A DNA stretch of 64,000 nucleotides, from contig OY855905.1 of the NCBI GenBank assembly GCA_963693305.1, forward strand, positions 23,367,437 through 23,431,436, read 5' to 3'. Within the stretch, counting starts at the first letter, position 1, and every line of letters begins with the position of its first letter. Below are positions 9,801 to 19,600 of the stretch, one piece after another. The position numbers were made by a program, and so were the translations under genes. The notes under the pieces were generated by a model, which worked only from the letters and a program-made list of their open reading frames with translations, was not told where the DNA came from and made no database searches. Source of the DNA: Meandrina meandrites (lineage: Eukaryota; Cnidaria; Anthozoa; Scleractinia; Meandrinidae).

Positions 9801-12638
9801 ATTACCATAATCCTTAAACAAAGAAAAATACAATTCACAACAGTTTGAAATCACTTTAAACTACAACATAAGCATCTGCTTCAATCTCAAACATATTCCT
9901 TACAGGTATTTATCTAAAACTCTGAGAATTAACTCTAAAATAGTTTAAAGTGTTGTAAAGTAACCCTGGAATTTCCTTTTGAGCATTGACCACACAAGGC
10001 AAAGAAATTCTTTGATGTGGTTGGATTCAAATCCATGACCTCCAGATAAGATCACCATTAGTGTATCTTCTGAGCTACAAGGCCAGAAGGGATTAGAATT
10101 AGAGTAAAGTCTCTGCATTCCAGCTTCTAATTTCAGTGCTGAGACGTGCGAGTGACGTCATGACTCAGACAAGACTCAGACAAACATGCCGGAATGGCTG
10201 ACAATGTTTTCTAAAACACTTTCTGAAACAGCTGGTGTTCCTAAAACACTTTCTTTTTGAAATGAAAACTTCGCCTAGATTCCTTCTATTTCTCTCAGAA
10301 CACGCTGTTGTTGTCTGAGCTTTGTAGGGGGTATAATCATTTGCATTCTATTTTTAGACCTTGCGCGCTTCGCTATTGTACCCTACACTTTTAATTAGCA
10401 TTAACATGGCTCGTAATTGTTTAGATATTCCCATCCGTGGCATTCTCTTGCAGCTACACTAATAATGTTGAGGTTAAACTTTTAGTACAACTTTGTAAAG
10501 GTTTTACCAATGAACAAATTGAAGTCACTGTGATGTCAAAATTTGTTGCCATGGCAAGGACAAAAGTGGTCGAAGATACCTTTTTTGACCGTTTGAGACT
10601 AGCCTAATAACTTAAGAACTAGATGGTGAAAGTTTTTGTTTTTGATATGTTTGTCAAATGGACAAAACAAACAGTCTTTCAAAAAATTCTGTAGGTCGGG
10701 TTTAGAGCCACCTTAAATTTTTGGAAAAAGTAACCTAGCCTTGAATCCTACCTATAGATTTTTTTTTTCAAAAAAATTGAAACAGTGTTCCTTTTGCAAC
10801 TAAAAGGAGTGCCATATAATAAACACCTTACTAATCTAGCTTGCTTGAGTCGAACTGGGGAATATTGGCCCTTGGTCATTTTGTACGGACCTCGCTGTGT
10901 CAGGTCTGTACTGCCACGACCTCAGACCAATATTCCTCAGTATGGGCCCTCTTAGTAAGAGGTTGATATTGCAGTTGCTGAATTGTGTCAAATATACAGT
11001 TCTGGTGTACATTGCACATTTTTGTAAATTCTTGCTTTTTTTATGTGTCAGCCACTGATTGGAAAGAAACACAGACTCTTTAATATAACCCAAGCTCCAT
11101 TCTCAAGAACCCAATGAAAATTTCAGACTATTGATCTAGTCGGCTAACAAATTAAAATGCCCTTTGGTGCTTTAAGCATTACTTGGATTTGGTATGATTT
11201 TCACAATCTAACAGTGTCCTGTTCTAAATAATGACAATTAAATAATATACTGTGGTCTTTTTTTGTGACAGGAAAATCAAAGTGTGGGATCTTCAAGCTG
11301 CATTAGATCCAAGAGCACCAGCAGGGACACTGTGTCTTAGAACTCTTGTGGTATGTTGTGTTGTACAAACCAAATACAGTAGAATTAAACAAGACTTGCC
11401 TGTAAGTTGAAGTTTGATGGGAATTCTGTGAGTCATTGGTCAGGCTCCTTTGCTCTATCTCAAGTGGCTTACTAATACTAAGACCAATGACAAAGTAGAA
11501 CTCCACCTTACAGCCACCATGTTAATAATTATGTCATAATAATTGTTGCCTTTTAAAGTGCCCCTGTGATCAAATTTTTGATTTTCATTATTTTACATTT
11601 TCGTGTACTATTAGATCTTCTTACTCATCCTGACAAATTTCAATCCATTACGAACATCAGAAATCATTTTATTTTAAAATTTATTTCCAAGAATTTACAG
11701 TCATTGTTAATCAACCTTTTCTAAGGCTTCATTGCAAATGGGAGAAAGTGGCGTCAAGGCTTAAAAATACCACTTGGTTTGGTAATAATAGGGAGCTTAA
11801 GCAATGACGATGGCGACGCTGAGGACAACGCCTGGTGAAAACTGAATTCATATTTTACTTGAGAATCTCGCGATTATCCAGATGTATTCAGTGTATCTAT
11901 CAGTTTAAGAACTGGCTCAAGCTGAATATATAAAGAGAGCATTCTAAACTCCAGATAGAAAAATCAAAAATTAGCCATCGGGGTTCACATTGTCCAAAAT
12001 ACGCAGAATTGGGTCACTTCACGTTGTTGTTTTGCAGAGAATGGCTAAGAAATGCACGAAGATTTCAAACGCACATGCAGAACCATTGTTCTGTTCATTA
12101 AATCTTTTGCTTAGTGACGTTCTCATTGCCGTTGCTGTCGTCGTTTGCATAAGCTCCCTAATAAGTATTGAAAATCATGCAAAAAGCAACAAAAACTTGG
12201 ACTTGTTCTCTGTGCAATTTTCTATGCTGATCTTTTTGTGGAACAATAAATGGCGTCATCACTTTCCTCATTTGCATAATACAATTTACATAAATCTCTC
12301 CAAAATGAAAGAAGATATTTCAAAAAGGAAAATGCCATTCTTCTTTATTTTGAAATGCTTTAATAAGCAGTAATTATTTTTGCTTCATAGGCACTTTAAC
12401 CAGTCTCTTAGTGTAGTTATGCAAAACCAAATAACTTTCAACACTATTGACAGTGTCATTGTATGTTTTTATAACATTGCTTTTCAATTTACAGGAACAC
12501 AATGGCAGAGTGTTCAGGCTGCAGTTTGATGATTTTCAGATAGTCAGCAGCTCCCATGACGATACGATTCTCATGTGGGATTTCCTCAATTACACACCAG
12601 ACGGGAATACAAAGGGAACAGTCACCACCTTAAGATGA
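661..12638 (+). CDS. BTRC: Beta-TrCP (F-box/WD40 SCF substrate receptor), 3' ten exons, 5' partial
   Basis: Substrate receptor of the SCF ubiquitin ligase; beta-TrCP binds phosphodegrons (DSGxxS type) of beta-catenin, IkB and cell-cycle proteins. Coding exons: 661-751, 1008-1145, 1550-1668, 2483-2588, 3120-3263, 5692-5810, 6129-6191, 9667-9714, 11272-11350, 12495-12638 (stop TGA 12636-12638). All junctions are GT-AG and phases agree, giving about 348 residues. The first exon reads [20 protein letters not shown], the linker after the F-box; the rest forms the seven-bladed WD40 propeller, with near-invariant stretches such as [27 protein letters not shown] and [13 protein letters not shown]. 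The last residues ([14 protein letters not shown]) diverge, as this tail does in the family. The F-box and N terminus are upstream of the window. Cnidarians usually have one gene equivalent to both vertebrate BTRC and FBXW11, so the symbol is for the family. Introns 5, 7 and 9 are inflated by transposons. Confidence 0.97.
791..954. repeat. Short hairpin MITE fragment between 33-bp direct repeats
   Basis: A 98-bp insert (824-921) lies between two 33-bp direct repeats (791-823 and 922-954, both starting TTTTACTCAACAACTCACTA). The insert contains AAGAAATAGAAAACATGT followed by a 10-bp stem hairpin (CGTGTTTCTA...TAGAAACACG). The same motif recurs at 26451-26649 and 26757-26845, so it is a dispersed family. 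It sits in the first intron of the window, about 50 bp upstream of the next exon. Confidence 0.7.
2022..2182 (-). repeat. Degenerate tRNA-related SINE-like repeat
   Basis: Read on the minus strand it begins GAGGTGTGGCTGCCTAATGG, resembling a tRNA-derived head with an A-box-like TAATGGTTAGTACGATGG. It is followed by a body containing CAGGTGTATAAATGGGTACT and AACCATGCAATGGACTAGCC. This matches my memory of a widespread marine-invertebrate SINE-like repeat whose tRNA-like part is shortened here; a repeat library would settle it. It lies in the beta-TrCP intron 1669-2482. Confidence 0.45.
3655..5280. mobile_element. 1.6-kb terminal-inverted-repeat element in beta-TrCP intron
   Basis: The ends are inverted: CATGTGCACAGGGTTTTCAAAA-like at 3655-3676, matched by the complement ending TTTTGAAAACCCTGTGCGCATG at 5280, with one mismatch. 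The CAGGG core recalls hAT-type ends, but I see no convincing 8-bp target duplication, so the superfamily is unresolved. No transposase is visible. The right part (5110-5220) is GC-rich and full of short palindromes (CTGCAGGAGGGGG, GGCGGCTTTGCCGCC, GCCGCTACCGCGGC). Confidence 0.6.
5392..5577. mobile_element. 186-bp Harbinger-like MITE with TAA target duplication
   Basis: The left end GGGCGCGTTCCTTTGGG is complementary to the right end CCCAAACGAACACACCC with few mismatches, and both sides carry TAA (5389-5391 and 5578-5580). A 3-bp TWA duplication and GGGCGCGTTC-type ends are typical of PIF/Harbinger MITEs. The middle is an AT-rich palindrome around GGAGCAGAATAGCCGGAAT. It is non-coding and lies about 110 bp upstream of the beta-TrCP exon at 5692. 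Confidence 0.75.
6770..6790. repeat. Homopolymer run of 21 C
   Basis: Twenty-one consecutive C inside the 2.9-kb TIR element. Complementary G-runs can form quadruplexes; such runs are also common sites of sequencing error. Confidence 0.9.
7248..8417. mobile_element. 1,170-bp TTAA-flanked element nested in the TIR element
   Basis: AGGGACTGTGTCAGCTG follows TTAA (7244-7247), and its inverted partner CAGATGATACAGTCCCT precedes TTAA (8418-8421). The TTAA duplication and AGGGAC ends place it with the piggyBac-like MITEs of this window. It contains a 117-codon open frame on the minus strand (7771-8124, starting [20 protein letters not shown]) that I do not recognise. That frame could be chance or a captured fragment. 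This is the innermost, hence youngest, of three nested insertions. Confidence 0.7.
9960..10085 (-). repeat. tRNA-derived SINE
   Basis: On the minus strand an A-box-like TGTAGCTCAGAAG (complement of 10067-10079) is followed 33 bp later by a B-box-like GGATTTGAATCC (complement of 10023-10034). The spacing and both boxes fit an RNA polymerase III promoter of a tRNA-derived SINE. It does not fold into an intact tRNA by eye. It lies in the beta-TrCP intron 9715-11271. Confidence 0.55.
11557..12395. mobile_element. 839-bp TTAA-flanked element in last beta-TrCP intron
   Basis: TTAA (11553-11556) precedes AGTGCCCCTGTGATCAAA, and the inverted right end TGCTTCATAGGCACT is followed by TTAA (12396-12399). 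Inverted identity is only about seven bases before it becomes imperfect, so this rests mainly on the TTAA pair and end symmetry. It contains a second, nested TIR element at 11791-12158. Confidence 0.5.
11791..12158. mobile_element. 368-bp TIR MITE (GGGAGCTTAAGCAA ends) nested in the TTAA element
   Basis: Left GGGAGCTTAAGCAATGACGA is matched in inverted form by TCGTCGTTTGCATAAGCTCCC on the right, with a few mismatches, over about 25 bp. Both flanks read TAATA, a possible 5-bp or 2-bp (TA) target duplication, but the flank is low-complexity. Non-coding. Confidence 0.6.
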
Positions 12639-13561
12639 CCTGTTTTGTAGCGCACTCTAAGTCTTCCACTTATTGTATCTTTGTACAAAAATATCTCTCA
12701 AAGGAAAGATAGCTGTAAATACTCTATTTGGTGCAAGGTAGTAAATTGCACGGCAACCGAGTGCTTGTAGATACTTAGGTAATACACAGAGTTTACTTGG
12801 TTCCATGGAAAAAGTTAGGTTGCTAGGGACATTATTAGGGGGTAGTCAGTGATGTAGCTAGGAGTGAATCTAAGCAGGCTTATTGACATGTCCAGCGGGT
12901 TTTTCTGGCCTGTGTACCTTCAGAATGTATTACTCCAAGTTCTGTTTTTTTTCTAGTGAAATTTCAGACAGTGATAAGCTTTCTTTCAGCCAGTGAAATT
13001 AGCTGGTAGCCTGCTCTTAGCTACATCTCTGAGTAGTCTTGGCACACATACATATAATGTAAGGGTGGTTAAGCTTGAGCTTGTTATATTAATATTGTGT
13101 TAAACATCTAGGTCACTATTTCAATTAGGGAAATAAGGGCTGTAGAGCTAGACACTGGTGTGAAATTCTTAGTAGTCCTGTGACTTGTACTGTGTCTGCT
13201 GTTACTAGCCAGAAATAGCACCAGCATGCTAAACATCATCACCATGCCAGTTTGTTGCGGTTGTGTTACTTCTGAATCACAAACACTGACAACTGAAGGC
13301 GAATAGAATTTCCCAGCTCCTCAGTCATTCACTGCAAAGGACATACCTCCATCAGATAACAGTGACTTGGCTAATGCTCACTAAATCTGATATTCTCTGC
13401 TACGTGTATATAAAGGTAAAAAATTTTCTGTCTTTACACCATGCTTTGAATTTTGAAATCAGCTTATGCGTGAAGACTTGAAACTCATTAAGTGTTCTTC
13501 AAAACCTTTGAAGCATTTTGAAATGCCATAGTAGACTTCTTACTAGTCTGTTGATGGGGTC

Positions 13562-13582
13562 GGGGGGGGGGGGGGGGGGGGG
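13562..13582. repeat. Homopolymer run of 21 G
   Basis: Twenty-one consecutive G in the presumed beta-TrCP 3' UTR, on the sense strand, so the mRNA would carry a G-run able to form a quadruplex if transcription reaches it. Confidence 0.9.
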
Positions 13583-14059
13583 TTGTGCTTGGAAATGTGG
13601 TTACAAAGATCAAGTAATTGAGTAATCAAGTATGGGGAAACCAGGTTTTCCTTTTTAGCTACAGCCTGTGGAACAACTCCATTGCTAGCAACTTGATTTT
13701 CCTACCGATATTTTCTACACCTACCCTGTTATTTGAAAAGGAAAGCTCTCGGTACACTACTTTTGACATTGTCACAGTATACCATTTAATTTAAAATTGT
13801 CTTGAGTTGTGACATACCGCTGCGACCTAACAAAATTATGTTGTGTGGAGGCTTGGAGCTTTACGTTTGATTACCAGCTTGCAACAGATGCGAGACGTGC
13901 ACATAATTTGTTGTTCATGGCTTAGTTCTTCATTCTCTCGTAGATCTAAAACATTCATATTAAATTATCTGATTGATATTGGTCTGATCTGTGAATAATA
14001 TTGTTGTATGATGAAAAACCTTGAATTCCTTACATCACCTCTACCTCTTTATGCTGCAT

Positions 14060-14065
14060 AATAAA
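14060..14065 (+). promoter_or_regulatory. Candidate polyadenylation signal AATAAA for beta-TrCP
   Basis: Canonical hexamer in the 3' flank of the beta-TrCP gene. The choice among possible signals cannot be made without transcript data. Confidence 0.35.
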
Positions 14066-15293
14066 AGTAAGGATTAATGGAGCAAACAGTTAAATTAAGC
14101 TTTTACTTGTAAAAAAAGACTCTTCTTCAGAAGTAATTAATTATATGGAGTCAATAATGTTATAGTATTGTTCTCCAGAATTGACCCCCATTTAAAGAAG
14201 ACGTTTTCTTCCGATGGTGGAGTAAATCTTGCATTATTATTCAGATTTCCTATAAGTTGATCTTTGTTCATAAATAAAAATAATTATTGCAGTGGGTAGT
14301 GGTGAGCTTTTCTGGGGGGGAGGGGTGGTACATTTCTTTGTTTTCTCACTTGATACTAATGTAAAAAAAATCCTTGAGAAAAAGTTCATGTAATTAATTA
14401 GGCTGTACAGTTTCATTGAGATCCCAAAATAAAAACTGCAGTTTGCTAATTTTTGTGCAGATGTACTTTTGCTGTTGTTGCTGGGAGTAGATGATACCAT
14501 AAACAAGTTTGTATTATTGGGTTAGAGTTAATAAATCGGGACATCATTGTAGTTTTACATGTAAAGAGTTTGAGTTAAGTTAGTTTTAATTTGGTTTAAA
14601 CCTTTCAGTGCCAAAGTTGAGTTTTGTTGACATTTGGAGAAGTGGTCATTGAACCACTTGTGACATCGTCAATTTGCAGGTCAGCCACCTTTTCAGATAA
14701 GCCACTGACACAGCTTGGTTTGACCTTTCCATGGGACTGTGCGTTTTGTATTTTACTGACAGAGCTAGTGAAAAAAAAGTGATCCGTTTTTGGTGCACAA
14801 TAGGTGCATAAACAGGCCAACACACCTGTAGTTGATCAAGGTCCCCTCTTAAGGGTTTACCAAGTTTTCATCCAATCTTTCTGCCAGAAAGAAGGATGTG
14901 AAGAGTAAAAAGGAACAAGAATAAGAAAGCAGAAAAAAAGAAGGAAAAGGAGCAAATAAAAAATTTGGAATGGTTTGGGCAAATTTTGGCTTACGTGCAC
15001 ACACTAAAGTAAAATACTGTACATATTTACGTGAAAGAGAATACTCTATAACATCTGATTCTTTTTTCTTTTTTTTTTTTTGCAATTCATTACCAAGCAC
15101 TGTAACAATATTTCATAAAGATACCATCTCTGTTCTCAGTGCTGAAAGATCAGTTTTTTTTTTGCTATAGCACCTCCCCCTGATTACCGGTAAAAGTAGA
15201 CCAGAATGGCAACATTACCTGGACAAGGTGTTCAGTGAGATAAAATTCAAAGACTTGCATACAATATTAATTGAAGAAAACTACACACTTTTT

Positions 15294-16364
15294 TTATTGG
15301 ACCACATCAAAATATGCATCAACATCATCCACAAGCTGATACACCCTCCCTCTCAGCTTTAACCCCGAGTCTCTCAAAAGCCGGATGTATTTCCGACTTT
15401 TTAAAACCATGTGCCACCGACAAGAAATTCTTTGAACGCACTTGATGTCCTTAAGATCCACGATTTTACTGAGCGCCTCAACAATCTCCATGACCCCAAA
15501 GTCCGGTAAAACTCGCTGGCTGTTGTAGTATTCAAAAGCAAAGAAAAAGCACACTGCATCTTCTCCATTTGGGGCATTTTGTTGTTGCTCTGCAGTGGTC
15601 ACGCCGTCCCTCGCGTGTTCGGTAGAATCGTCTTTTTGAGTAACGCAATTATCGCACGAGCTCAGTGCAATGTTCTTACTACTTACAATGTACATTTTAT
15701 CGTGGATTTTTTCGAATCTTGAGCCGGATGACTGAGTAAATAAACCTACCGCATTCCTGTGCGTTTTGTTTACGTTGTCGTCAACCTCAACAATGTCGCA
15801 ATTATCACCAATTTGTGTGTGACTATCAGATGTGCTTTCTTCTGTGTCGCCCCTGTTTCCTTCATCAAGAGGTAATAAATCCTGTTTGGATGCATCATTC
15901 AAAGTTTTTGAAAGCATGGGTTGACTATCGATTCCCAGATCGGACGGTTCCGTTTGCGTTCCAACTGTTGAAGATGATTCGCGCATTTGTGAAGGTGAAG
16001 CGACTCCAGGCTTCTCTTTGTTAATTTCAAAGACTTTCAGATCTCTTTCGGAAGAAACCCTGTCATTATCAATGGTTCGTCTGTGTCCCCTTATCTTTGG
16101 TTTTGCCCTCTTCTTTCTCCTTGAAAAGCGTTTTCCGTTGAGACTGAAATTTTCCCGGGAATTTTCTTCGTCCAAGAAAGGCCGGAGACCTAAAATGCTT
16201 CCCGACAGATCCACGTCACAGACTCCAAGCTCGTTAGCATCTTCTGAGAAAACTTCTGGAAAACATCCAACACATCCTACTCCTGTACACAAGATTCTTC
16301 CTTCTGAAGTTTTATGAGTTTCAACCCCGGTTGCCCAGCGATTTGCTGTCACAAAACCAGCCAT
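15294..16364 (-). CDS. Uncharacterised 356-residue protein with basic stretch and small C-terminal domain
   Basis: I do not recognise this gene. It is a single open frame starting MAGFVTANRW and ending FDVVQ. The N terminus has a cysteine cluster (C26, C31, C34). Residues 78-96 form a strongly basic run (KRFSRRKKRAKPKIRGHRR) that would serve as a nuclear or nucleolar signal. Residues about 100-265 are acidic, serine-rich and probably disordered. Residues 271-356 look folded: alternating hydrophobics, ALSKIVDLKDIKCVQR, then a beta-rich WHMVLKSRKYIRLLRDSG, KLRGRVYQLVDD. That layout recalls the RRM-like domain found before zinc knuckles in some Gag-like and ZCCHC3-like proteins, but no zinc knuckle follows, so this is only a suggestion. 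An AATAAA (15293-15298, minus strand) overlaps the stop codon. It is divergent to NCAPH, 295 bp apart. Confidence 0.7.
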   Translation of the reverse strand: MAGFVTANRWATGVETHKTSEGRILCTGVGCVGCFPEVFSEDANELGVCDVDLSGSILGLRPFLDEENSRENFSLNGKRFSRRKKRAKPKIRGHRRTIDNDRVSSERDLKVFEINKEKPGVASPSQMRESSSTVGTQTEPSDLGIDSQPMLSKTLNDASKQDLLPLDEGNRGDTEESTSDSHTQIGDNCDIVEVDDNVNKTHRNAVGLFTQSSGSRFEKIHDKMYIVSSKNIALSSCDNCVTQKDDSTEHARDGVTTAEQQQNAPNGEDAVCFFFAFEYYNSQRVLPDFGVMEIVEALSKIVDLKDIKCVQRISCRWHMVLKSRKYIRLLRDSGLKLRGRVYQLVDDVDAYFDVVQ

Positions 16365-16659
16365 CTTTCCACAATGATCTTTTTCGCAGTATTTGGCGGG
16401 GAGGGGAGGGCTGGAAAGTTTTTGTGGTGGCTGGAGGTCACGTGCGGTTGCTTGAAGAGACGGTTGTTTGGGCGCGAAGTTATGAATTTTTAGAGTTCAT
16501 TTTAATTTGTAAACGTTACGTACTCGGCCAATTAGTTTATTGATTTATTGAGCTAAACTTTGGCTAAGGAAGAAAAATTCAAGGCCTTCATACAGATATT
16601 CGTACCGTCTTTCTTCGAATCACCTTTTACAGTGTATAATCGACATTTTGTAGTTCAAC
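16365..16659. promoter_or_regulatory. Divergent promoter region between the minus-strand gene and NCAPH
   Basis: The two start codons face away from each other across 295 bp. The interval has a G-rich block near 16397-16411 (GGCGGGGAGGGGAGGG), a CCAAT at 16528-16532, and no clear TATA box. This is the usual look of a compact bidirectional housekeeping promoter. Transcription starts are not determinable here. Confidence 0.5.
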
Positions 16660-19600
16660 ATGGCGGCCGTGGCATCACCGTTTCGAACGCCCGATTTTAT
16701 TTCTCCAAATGCGAGACGAAGGCGTGCAATCATCTTGACAAGCACCAATACACCGACAAATCATTTAGCGGAGAATGACGACGCAGCTGAAAGAAGACAA
16801 AGGCGTCTTTCCAAAGCGACATCTGCGACCCTTCAGAGTCCCGCTACACCAAGAAGTGCAAGTCGTCTTGATAGTGAACGGTACAAGTTTTATAATTTGT
16901 TTTTTATCGCAATTCTTTGTTACTGGGATCTTACTAAAAGTTTTAATAGTCCAGTTAACTTATATAAGCTTATGCTGTTTTTGTAATAAGCTTATATGAC
17001 CTTCATAGAAATAAGGAATCTTTGAGGCTTCTCTAAATGGAGAAGCTTCAGAAATTCTTTTTGTCCCTGACTAAAGGAAAAGGACCAACTGTAAATTAAA
17101 GCAAGCTTAGTTTGTAGACGAGCTAAAAAAAAACAACAAAAATATAATAGTTGGGCACCCCCCACCCCCCTGCCAAAAAAAAGAAAGTACTGCCTATCCC
17201 CATTACATTTGTCTCTTGTTGTTATTCAGTCAATCAAAATTTATCACATGTATATGTTCACATGGTACTTTCTCTTTACTACATAATCAACTTTTTTCAC
17301 ATCACTAAAGAGTTGATCATGTGGTGTAGAGACATTTAGGTCAGTGCCTCCTGTGCAGAAAAAATGGCCAGAAATGATGTCTGACTACAGTTGGGATTTT
17401 GCCGGACATGGGCAAATTTTGTTCAGCCATATTTGTCCGATGACTGACTGTTATTTGCAATCCTACACATCCAAATGAAACAAGGCTAGCACAGGGATGT
17501 TTACAGTGTTTACAGTAAAAAAGAATGACAAATAAATTCTGTGAAAGTTGATTTCAGAAATGAATTTTACAGCAATAAGCCCTGAAAGATCTTTGAATTT
17601 ATGAAAGAAAAGGCCCCCAGAAGACCAAAATAAAAAGAGTTTTTATTTGTGGTCCCCCTTTGGATTTATTACAACTGTTGCAATGATAAAACCTCTGTTC
17701 TTCATGAAATGTCACTAAGACCCTTTAATTTCTATTTTCTTCCAGGAGCCAGAATGCAGGAACCAATGGTTTAACAAATGTTCAGCTAAAAGACTTGTAC
17801 TCAAACTGTATAAAGTTATCAACTGAAAATGTGAGTATGGTAGAACATAAAAAGTTGCAGCAGGATGCCCTCATTTTTTGCACCCTTTTACATGTACATA
17901 CATGTATGTTGTGGTTCAATTTTATCCTTGGTTCAAACTTTATTTTCCTGTTTAATGTCACTGTTCCGCATATTCACCTTGAGTAATGCAATATTCAGTA
18001 ACGCAATAATAAAGACAACAACAACAAGATGGCGTAATAGGGGGAACACAGCTCTGTGGCAGGTAGTTCGCGACTTCGGGCTGTGCGCGGAAAAATAAAA
18101 GCGCTGCACGGGCTGGATCGGACAAGATTCAGGCAAAGGTATAGAGTTGCAAGGCAAAATAATGCCAAAAGCTTGGGGGAAGTCGCTACGCAGACTTAAC
18201 CAAACCACAAAGTGTGACCCATATTTATTTAAAGCTTAAAGCCCTTCTCCAAAGGGAGGGAGGGTGGGAAAAAATATGAATACAGCTCTAGAGCAAACAA
18301 GTGTTCGTGCAAGAACTGCTAGAATAATGAACTTGGATAGCAATCAGTTGCTTTTAAAGGCAAGACAATGTCTGTAAACACTACCAATAGGTGAGCTTGT
18401 ACTATGAACTACTTAGACATTGCGTGTTGAACTACCAGCTATGAATGAGAGCTTTTGATACTTTAACCAATCCCAGAAGTGCTTACATTGCTACTGTGGT
18501 TGTACGTGCTACATAAGATAAAATTATAGACATGACAGACAACTGTTCCGAGTCCTATGACTAGAAAGCATTCACTATTCATTATTACAGGAAAACAACA
18601 TTGCACGCAAGCACCCCTGCGGCGTCACGCTCCATTAACTGCATTTTACTTATGTTAGTAAATGCTTGCTTAATGTCACTGTTCCGCATGTTCACCTTGA
18701 GTAACGCAATATTCAGTAACGCAATAATAAAGACAACAACAACAAGATGGCGTACTACCGAATTAGGTAGACTGTTTTTTCGGAGACGCGCGAAACAGTT
18801 GCCGTTGGCGAGACTCGTCTTTAAATCAAACCCACATGATTCACAACTAACGCCACATAGGTATGCGCACGTGATCACATTCCTTCACATTCCTGAGGCA
18901 AGAGAGATTGCGGGCTTTTCCGTTAAAAGCAAGGGAAGGTCTTTTATCTGTGGAAAAAGTATAGACGACAGCCCACGAGGCAGCATAGTCGATTGGATCA
19001 TAGCTGAAGGAGGGTATCCTGCATCGGGTTATTTTGGAGGGCAGTTTAAGGAAGTAGTGGAACTGGTTGAAGCGCGAGCGAGTATCAAGATGTTCTACAA
19101 CGAGCAAAGGAATGTGCTCACGTGCGTTTACCTTTTCATTTTGACAGCTGTAACCCACGTGACCCAAAACACAAGTCTTTGTCGCCAACGGCAACTGTTT
19201 CGTGTGTCTCCGAAAAAACAGTCTACCTAATTCGGTAGTAATAGGGGGAACACAGCTCTGTGGCAGGTAGCCTCACTTATCTCCCCACAAACTTGGGGAT
19301 TAGGATAAGAGTATTGGCAGAGCCTTACTTATCTCCCCAGCGCTGCACGGGCTGGATCGGACAAGATTCAGGCAAAGGTATAGAGTTGCAAGGCAAAATA
19401 ATGCCAAAAGCTTGGGGGAAGTCGCTACGCAGACTTAACCGCCACAGATGCGTGCAAGGCATGCATCCCCCCAAGCAAGACGCCTAACCTAAGAAAACAT
19501 TACTAGATACGCTGGCCATCCTAGGGGCAGCAGAAAGGAGCACTGATTCTGGAGTGCGAATATATAGCTGATAACAGTCTGATGACCAACGGCCTAAGAC

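Larger units (their letters stand above)
12639..15293. other. Beta-TrCP 3' UTR and convergent intergenic region
   Basis: After the beta-TrCP stop there is no further coding sequence. The first AATAAA polyadenylation signal that looks reasonable is at 14060-14065, giving a 3' UTR of about 1.4 kb. A run of 21 G lies at 13562-13582. The remainder up to the end of the minus-strand gene at 15294 is AT-rich with a poly-T tract near 15062-15082. I see no gene. Confidence 0.55.

Noticed and set aside
10023..10079. Functional tRNA gene on the minus strand
   Set aside because: A and B boxes are present but I could not fold an acceptor stem or anticodon arm; a SINE fits better.
18601..19230. 209-codon plus-strand frame
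   Set aside because: It spans the recombinase-element repeat and the whole TIR element including both inverted ends, so it is not one gene; the interior could be captured sequence but I cannot identify it.
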